Part shown: in pieces, positions 56,815 to 64,000 of the stretch
Layout of the letters: the number at the start of each line of letters is the position of its first letter
Position numbering within the stretch: position 1 is the stretch's first letter
Assembly (NCBI GenBank): GCA_047967505.1
Contig: CM106538.1
DNA length: 64,000 nt
Reading direction: 5' to 3' (one strand)
Source of the DNA: Dipteris shenzhenensis
Taxonomy: Eukaryota > Polypodiophyta > Polypodiopsida > Gleicheniales
Made by a program: the position numbers and the translations under genes
Notes under the pieces: model-generated
What the model saw: only the letters and a program-made list of their open reading frames with translations
Told to the model about the DNA's origin: nothing
Databases searched by the model: none

Positions 56815-57560
56815 AAAACTTATCTCGAAAGTCATTCAAAAAGAATGTTACCAAAGACAAGAAATATCACTTTGCAGATGCTTCTGCCTCACATCATCGC
56901 ATAGGCTTCTATTAAATTGTTTTTGTAAATCCCAAACAGTAAAACCCATGCTTGTTTTTAGTATATCCCAACAACCACCATGTTGCTTTCCCATAATGAA
57001 TCCACACATCCTACAAATCCATTCATCTTGTAATAATGGAAGCAAACCACCACGTTGGTGGCTATTCATATCCTAGTGCAAACCAACCACCGCACTGGCA
57101 ATAACTTATCTTGCACTACTATCGTGCTATCCCTACACTACTACCGTGCTATCCTAAAATTTATTGCACAATGCTATACTAAAACAATGCCCTTTAGACT
57201 GTTTATCATTTCATTAACCATATCCCATGCTTGCTTTTAGTATATCCCAACAACCATCGCGTTGGTTTCCCATGACGAATCTGCATATGATGGTGAATGG
57301 TATGCTAGTTGGCATGCTCTTTAGCAAATGAGCCTAGTCAAGAGCACCACAATTGGAATTACCACCCAAAGTCCTATGCGATGGCAACAAGGAAGAATCA
57401 AGTCTGAAAAGCCTAAACCCTAAACACAAGATATTTACAATGCACGAGGAGACAATATCATATTGCCACCCATCGATAGCATGCGATGAGACAATACCAT
57501 ACAGTGCCAAATCCTTATCCCACCCTAAACTGCAACCTGCAATCAAAAAACAAGAACACA
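56437..57560. repeat. Partially repeated block of about 370 bp
   Basis: AAAGTCATTCAAAAAGAATGTTACCAA and CATCGCATAGGCT recur at 56466/56830 and 56533/56895. ATGATGGTGA(G/A)TGGTATGC, GCAAATGAGCC/GTAAATGGAC, and the AATCAAGTCT...CCTAAACACAAGA segments recur at 56558/57288, 56590/57325 and 56665/57397. These are remnants of two or three tandem copies. No gene is seen. Confidence 0.8.
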
Positions 57561-57810
57561 TTTAGAATACAATGAGATGTATTCAAAACCCACAATCAGC
57601 ATCACTGCATCATTGCCACAATTCACAAGTCACTATCCTCATCATGTTCATCATCATCAATGTCTTCATCTTCAGACCCATGTGGAAGGCTAATATTATT
57701 TCCTCCATCTTCATCCAATTCATCCTCCTCATCACTATCCTTCTCATATGTTGCACCATTAGTCCCAGTTTCATCCTCTTCTTCAGAATCTAGGATCTGC
57801 AATGATTGGA

Positions 57811-60207
57811 CTACTTCAGGCTATGAATAGCATCAGGCGGGATATCATAGGTCCATTTTGGAACTTTGTCCTCATATCCCACATCTCCTAATGTTTCCAG
57901 GATTTTATGATTGACATAGTTGTATGCTAACTTCTCAACCTGATCCTCTAGAAGTTTATTTTGTAAAGAATGTACTTGTAATGACTTCAGTTTGAGCCCG
58001 AGTTTGAGCATGGTTAGAGAAAGAACCCTCATTGTAATCAGGCATTGAAGCTCACACGTGCCACCATGCATCATCCACCATTTCCAAGTAGATCTAGTTT
58101 CTTCCAATGTTTATACTTGGCTAACTCATTAATACAACACTTTGCAAATTATACTGAGCATGGCTTTGGGGATAATAGTGTTGCACAACCTTATGAAAGT
58201 CATGCATAATAATTGGGAACTCTTTGGGCTTCATAATACACCACTCAGGGTCTAAAAGGTACCCAACACTATGCAAAGGCTTGCTCCCATCGAGTCCTAA
58301 ATAATTGTCACAATTCCTTGCATTTTGTAGCATTAAATGGTCTTCTCTCATTCTCTTGGCTTGGGCGAGTAGGGGGATTCCTCACAATAAGAGCTTGCTC
58401 TATATGCAAAAAGTTGCATCCGTGCTTTTCTGATTGTTGGAGTCTTTGAGTCCAAAGCCCTAAGTGCATATGAAAAAAGTTTCATAACATTAGTAGCATC
58501 CTCAAACCGTTTCCATAATGTAGGGGATCCAAAAGTTTCTTTCAGGTCATGCATTTTCTCCTTTATTGCCCTATCGGGGTCAGCTCTGACTTCCATCATT
58601 CAACTACATCACAATGAAATGTCTCTATAAGAAAACTCCTATTTTTCACTAGGGATTGCAAAGTGTAGAAGTATGTTGCAAATCTCATGGTTGCTGGCAT
58701 TACAACATGGTAGAATCATCACGAGACATAAAGATTGCTTCCAAACATTGCTTCGATCATATTAACTTCACGATGTCTCGAGCTTCACAAACAATCTCTT
58801 TGAACCATGGCACTTGTTTATAGTAATCTTTCAATGCAAGATTTAAAGTATGTGTACAACACACAGATGCATATAGATTGGTATACTCCCTTTGCAATAT
58901 TCTACCCACACGCCATCTTTTTACAACTCTTGGCATTATCCAATACAACCTGCACAACCTTTTCAGGGCCTAACTCTCTTATAACATTTGATAATACACA
59001 ATCCATATATGTCCCCAACTCCTTTACATGTGAGCATCAATTGATGCATGGAAGGCCTCCCCACACGGTGATGTTATCGACCATAATTAGTCGATATCCT
59101 GATCGCTAAGATTAATCTACCAAGTACATATTGTGCATTCTCCAAATCTTGAATCCAGATGCTCTCAACTATCATGGGTTGCCTGAAGTTAGGAGCATGG
59201 ATGTTTCTATCAAATTTATACTTTTATATTAATATAAAATATTGGCAAAATTTTATTAAGATAATTTTTTAGTTTCACTACTTTGAAAAAACATAGTAGG
59301 ACTTAATATATTTTCTTTCGAATTTCTAAATAAAATGTGCAAACCCTCACAAAACTTTTGAAATTTTTGAATGAAAGTTCCAAATATTGGGGAATGTTTC
59401 AAAATTTTATTTTCATTGGGGCATACAAACTTTCGATGACAATATAAAAGTTTCACTTCTTAATGAAACTAACATGAAAAAATCATCCATGATTAGGAGT
59501 CACAATTGCCGATCTAGCTTCATGAGCCATAGGTGGAGATCTATCTTGCATGCTAGTGTCCACACAAGGAGTCCTAGCATGGGAGCCTTCAACACTTATA
59601 CTTCCAACACCATGTATGCTTACAGATTCTACTCCACTTACACCTTAACTTTCCGAAATTGATCTTCTTCGTATTTTTCTAGAAGATTGCAACTTCTCTG
59701 TCAAGGTGCGAGCTACTACAATAGCTCCTAGGGCCGCACAACACTGAATGCTTTTTCTTGAACCAAGCAAGGGACCGCTTATGCGAGGTACTCTCCCAAA
59801 TTTTTGTATTCCACAATAATTGCATTTACACTCAATGTAGTCACAAACATTAATGACAAAGTCCCATTCTCAACCATGTGACTTATGTTTTTCCCCCTGT
59901 GCACATGGAATCTCTTTGAGAGGATTGTGACACCCACATAAATCCTCTCCCCATCTTGGTTAACAACCTCACAAGGTGGATCAAGTGTTGTGGTAGTGCC
60001 TATTTTGGCAATGAGATCCTCTTCTGCAACTCCTTGTTCAACCCTAGGAACATTTTTAGGCATATGAATACAAGCATGGGCATGACTTGATGCATCCATA
60101 GTTTGCCTAGTCACAACTTGTCTTGAATATTGTGGATGAGCATTTCTAGTTTTAGGCATTTCTGATTGTGCATTCATAGTCTCAACATGTGCCCTATTTC
60201 TGCTCAA
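57811..60207 (-). pseudogene. hAT superfamily transposase (DUF659 and dimerisation type), broken
   Basis: Reading order on the minus strand: a 142-aa block (59779-60207) with a Met/His-rich N-terminus; a DUF659-like block at 58757-58957 (VCCTHTLNLALKDYYKQVPWFKE, in place of the usual PCAAHCL); 58348-58599 with TLWKRFEDATNVMKLFSYALRALD; 58121-58351 with PLHSVGYLLDPEW; and the C-terminal dimerisation region at 57811-58107 (WKWWMMHGG..ELQ, KLGLKLKSLQVHSLQNKLLEDQVEKLAYNYVN). Frameshifts separate the blocks and a 290-bp repeat interrupts it at 59200-59490. No TIR or 8-bp duplication was found. Confidence 0.82.
59200..59490 (+). repeat. About 290-bp dispersed repeat inserted in the hAT relic
   Basis: Starts GGATGTTTCTATCAA and ends TGAAAAAATCATCC, giving short inverted ends (GGATG...CATCC). 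An inverted, diverged copy lies at 62735-63025. Inner phrases shared include TTTATATTAATATAAAA, GGGGCATACAAACTTTC and AAAAGTTTCA. It is probably a MITE. Confidence 0.65.
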
Positions 60208-60899
60208 ATCATTGCCATATCATCTCCCCCTTCTCTCCATGCCTAGGGCCTTTAGCTTAAGACTCCTCACTAACAATCGCATTCATTGGCACTCAATAAT
60301 TATGGTCCACAAGTTTCCCAAAACGCAAGGAGTGAGAGTATAGACCACCCTCAAGAACACACAACAAACACTGGCATTCACTAGCCCTTGTATTCATGGT
60401 CTACAATTTTCCCAAGATGCAAGGAATCAGAGGATCAAACCACACCCACAAGTATAATGAATGCTAACTCACTCTTCCCCACTTAGCCTTACAACTATTT
60501 TGATCCAAATCCTAGTTCACTTTCTTTTCCAACTTACCAAAGGGTTTCTTGGGATATATTGAACCATAATCGGATCAAATAATGAGCCTTTATTGCCATT
60601 TCCACCAATATATAGCACTGGGTTGCATGAGAAACTACAAATCTGCAATCCACAGTACCGCCAGTACTTAAGATACTACTGGTGGTAATATTAAACAACG
60701 TGATCTTTTTTGTTAAACAACGTGATCACATTGTTTTCACACTACTTTAAAGAGTAGTAAACAAATGCTAATAACCCATTAACAGAAATGTGAAAACGTG
60801 AACATAATCCTTGCAGACGGCTAAAAAATAAATATGCAATTGCAAAAGGCTTGTATGATAGATTATATGTTTCAACCTTGATCCATATCAAAGCTATTG
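60208..60899. other. No recognisable gene
   Basis: A short phrase pair (CAC(T/G)CACT...TTCATGGTC(T/C)ACAA(T/G)TTTCCCAA(A/G)) occurs at 60290 and 60395. A small duplication AACAACGTGATC lies at 60694 and 60716. Confidence 0.5.
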
Positions 60900-61250
60900 A
60901 TGAGTAGCTCTTGGTCCCTTGCACTTACGTTTGTCACCTAGAAAGTGCTTCCTCATTCTTGGTCCAAGTTAAACTTATGCTTCATGGAAAATGTTACACC
61001 TCCACTACTTGCCAACTAGCATTGTAACATAATCTTTCACCTTGGCATGTGCTACAATTGTAGGTTCTTGTTGTGTTGCTATGATAACATTTGTGTCAAT
61101 ATCTTCACTCAAATTGGTTGCTACTCTATAGCACCCTGTTCGTTGCACTTTGTGCTTATCACCTAAGAAGTGCCATGGGATTCTCCTACTTGGCCTAGGG
61201 CACTCTTCATGGCAAATGCTACATGTCCATGGATTCCAAACCAACATGGT
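60900..61250 (-). pseudogene. Two BED-type zinc-finger fragments in tandem
   Basis: 61005-61247 reads WNPWTCSICHEECPRPSRR.PWHFLGDK, the C-x2-C...H pattern of BED fingers of plant hAT proteins, then KVKDYVTMLVG. 60900-61010 repeats the second half (RKHFLGDKRKCKGP) in another frame. They lie upstream of, and in the same orientation as, the hAT relic, so they may be its displaced N-terminal finger, duplicated. Confidence 0.6.
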
Positions 61251-61439
61251 AACATAATCTCATGCCTTTGCTAGAGTTCAAATATTTCTCTTTGGAGTCA
61301 TGCTATACTATCATAGTAGGAAAAGAAACATAATAATTTTATTTATATTTAGTAATCATTGATGCCAAATTTCAAGATTGCTAGGACCACATAATTCTAT
61401 TTGCAATTATATGTAAACATTCCACGTTACATGTAGTCT

Positions 61440-61448
61440 AGCTACACT

Positions 61449-61494
<46 letters not shown>

Positions 61495-61672
61495 ACCCAA
61501 TTTTCATGTCCCCTATTGACATAATTGGAATATTATAGACATGGTAATCTACTTATTTTCATAGGCATGGGATGGTGAGTGGTCTCACCCAATTTTCATG
61601 TCCCCTATTGACATAATTGGAATATTATAGACATGGTAATCTACTTATTTTCATAGGCATGGGATGGTGAGT

Positions 61673-61771
<99 letters not shown>

Positions 61772-61775
61772 ATTG
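61440..61775. repeat. GA and CT microsatellites around a duplicated 92-bp unit
   Basis: GA run at 61450-61491, then two tandem copies of a unit ACCCAATTTTCATGTCCCC...GGGATGGTGAGTGGTCTC (61494-61679), then a CT run of about 80 bp to 61759 ending in TATC units. Confidence 0.97.
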
Positions 61776-62734
61776 ATCTCATAAGAACTATTTGCACCTC
61801 GATCATTTGCAACATGATGCTCTACTAACGAATGTTTACATTTCACACAAACTAGTGTAGTAGCTAGCCTTACACTTTGGCACTTTGCAACATTTCTTCA
61901 TGTTGATTTCCTATTTATTTTCACTTTTTTGGTACCTTAAGATATGAATAGTTTTCAATATACAAATATTAGTAGTGACCAATAATTCTCAAACAGTTGC
62001 ACTTTGTATTTAACAAAACATTGCACTCCATATCGTATGATATTATTATATATCACACTATGAAATCATCCTCAGAATTGCTAAAATCTGGATGGGCACT
62101 GGTATCAAGTGGCCCCCAAAGATAGGAGCATTAGGCAAGGCACATAGGAGATTGCAATATACCTATATCTTCATCACTACATTGTCCCTTGACATCATTC
62201 CTCATCGTCCAATGCTCTACCATTTGCATACACATATACCTGTTCTCTAGCTTGTCTTTTTGCATGCCATTTCTTGTGTGATGGAATGCACAAACTTAAT
62301 GTACAAGATTGAGACAACACTTTTGTGGCTAGCATCTACAAATGATGTGGCGATGCTCCACACTCCTCCCACCATCTCCATGTAGGCATCTCTTTCACCA
62401 AGTATTTTATTCTTACATATGCATACTATGGAAAAGGGTGCTTTGGGTCTCTTCTCTTTTCTTTTCTTTTCACTATGTACAACAACCCTTCCTTTTTCAT
62501 AATGTAGACAACTCTCAGACAATAGTAGCATATTCAATATTATCTTCAAGAATCATCCCAAGATCTCATGCCAAAATTGCATTATTTGCACATCTATGAT
62601 CTATTTTGATGCAATATTCCCACCATGCAAGGTCTAAGATATGACCAGTATAGTGAAGAGAGTTATGGGTGTGATCCCATCTCTTCCACACAAACGATTT
62701 CAATAGTGGGTGGTAATTGGCACCATATATGATT
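61776..62734. other. No recognisable gene
   Basis: AT-rich with no family match. The 100-aa ORF at 62247-62549 (minus) has a cysteine-poor, basic sequence that I cannot place. Confidence 0.4.
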
Positions 62735-63025
62735 TTTTCCTGTTAGTTTTGTTAAGAAGCTAAATTTTTATATTGATGGTGAAAGTTTGTATGCCCTAAT
62801 AAAAATAAAGGTTTGAAACATTCGCCAAGATTTGAAACTTTTATGAGAAAAAATGTATAGTTTCACCAGGATTTTTAACTTTTTCTTCAAATGTCAAATG
62901 AAAACATGTAACAAATTGTAATGCATTCTATCAATGTTATGAAACTAAAAAACTAGCTTGAGAAACTTTTGCCTAGTATTTATATTAATATATAAGTAGA
63001 GCTTCGATAAAAACATCCTTGATTG
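62735..63025 (-). repeat. About 290-bp dispersed repeat, inverted copy
   Basis: Reverse-complement relative of 59200-59490. Its GGATGTTTTTATCGAA end is at 63025 and its other end at TATGATTTTTTCC near 62735. Confidence 0.65.
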
Positions 63026-63840
63026 GCACTATACCCACCATCGCCATGACTTGTACCTTCCTTTAGCACATCTTGCTCAGTAGTCCATCAAGCCTTGTAC
63101 ACACTCCCCATGTTTGGCTCTTTCATGTCAACTTGTAAATATTGAACCATATGGGCCTCATTGCATCCACTACATCCAATATTCTCTTTTAGAAATTGGG
63201 ATTGTTATAGATCATCTTTAGTTTAGTGAATTCTACCTGAAATCCACTCTCATGTGACTAAGCTATCCACTCTATTGCCTCTATAGTGAACAAGGTTTAG
63301 TTATAAATCTTTTTTGCTTTGGAAAATGCTCCAACATTATATAGTTTGTTCTGAACCGTATCTCACTAGGCCTGAGTGGGCTTGATGTTTTCTAGATATG
63401 CCCAATAATATTTTGTGATTAGCAAAGTACAACACCACTTTTTGACCCTCATCTATAGTTGCTTTGAAGAAGTGGGTCTCGGTGATTTATATCAATCTTT
63501 GAGGATAAGGTCCAAACAATGGCAGGAGCATGGAGAGGCCCAAATTCTAGATAATTTTTTATTTATTATGTTTCCATGTTTTTTATGGTTCTTCACATTA
63601 TTAGTGATTGACATTCACATCCCCAATTACATTCGAGCAAGTTGTTGTTTGTGTCATTGAACCTATAACACTGCTACGAGTTGACACATTTTGCAAAGAA
63701 CCATCTACAACTACACACATCTTGAGTTTTTAGACAAGTGATTCTATCATTAATGGTAGGTTGGACTTGTTGATGTGCCATTATCTAATTGACTTGGCTG
63801 TCTACACTTCAAGGTACATCTCTAGCTCTGGCAATACTCT
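63026..63840. other. No recognisable gene
   Basis: Non-coding. The 81-aa ORF at 63415-63660 has a hydrophobic C-terminal half but no homology that I recognise. Confidence 0.4.
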
Positions 63841-64000
63841 CTCAACTCCTTCTCAACTCTCCGCCCTCTGCACTTTCCAATTTTCTTCTGACGATTACCA
63901 ATGAAATGCCTTTGCATTCTTATGTCTGAGCCTATGTACACTTTGTGGAAAATTTCACATCTCTATTTTTTAGTACTTAGCATTGTAACATAATCCCAAG
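63841..64000 (-). pseudogene. Third BED-finger-like fragment, cut by the window edge
   Basis: On the minus strand YVTMLS and RHFIGNRQKK..KCRG match the order KDYVTML and HFLGDK..C of the fragment at 61005-61247. Frames are broken. It would continue beyond 64000. Confidence 0.45.

Overview
The window looks like nuclear DNA of a land plant with a large, transposon-rich genome. It is AT-rich, has long CT, GA, TA and CA microsatellites, spliced genes with GT-AG introns, and plant-type copia, hAT, LINE, Helitron and TNP2 (CACTA-type) relics. The sequence does not let me name the species. I see no rRNA, tRNA, CRISPR or operon-type structure. Almost everything is mobile-element material. The two exceptions are a spliced bHLH transcription-factor gene present twice, and a small four-exon gene of unknown function inside a Helitron.

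Layout. 1-8.2 kb: a short copia-type LTR, then a complete but decayed copia element (1560-7124, minus strand, two 352-bp LTRs, 5-bp target duplication) inserted in the zinc knuckle of an older gag relic. 8.2-14.4 kb: gene-poor, with two long fold-back palindromes and several tandem repeats. 14.4-16.5 kb: a TIR element carrying a DUF4216 relic. 15.6-22.0 kb and 30.8-37.2 kb: a nearly identical 6.4-kb direct repeat holding the right end of that TIR family, a short LTR, tandem repeats and the bHLH gene. 22.0-27.3 kb: a Helitron on the minus strand with tandem 3' hairpins, a 174-bp tandem repeat, the four-exon gene and a 1089-aa Rep/PIF1-helicase ORF, fused at its 5' side to a TNP2 fragment. 27.3-30.8 kb: the TNP2 gene (minus) and a divergent second transposon gene (plus).

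37.2-53.4 kb: a mosaic of the same TNP2-type family. It includes a DUF4218/DUF4216 relic interrupted by a 246-bp MITE, an inverted duplication of the DUF4216 end (41.77-44.7 kb), an inverted duplication of the other end separated by a 670-bp polypurine tract (46.66-50.0 kb), and another TNP2 fragment. 53.4-64 kb: a LINE relic, a hAT relic, repeated BED-type finger fragments and microsatellites.

How parts work together. In the TNP2-type family a transposase gene (association domain, Transposase_21, DUF4218, DUF4216) lies head to head with a second gene. Clusters of a CGTCTATAGACG-like motif occur both near the termini and between the two genes, as expected for transposase binding sites. The terminal repeats of its best-delimited member begin CTC(G/A)GGGGG, with an 8-9 bp target duplication, which is not the classical CACTA arrangement. 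The bHLH gene has intact splice sites and reading frame in both copies and is the best candidate for a working host gene. The main leads are that duplicated bHLH gene, the Helitron cargo gene, the unusual TIR family and the two large inverted duplications.
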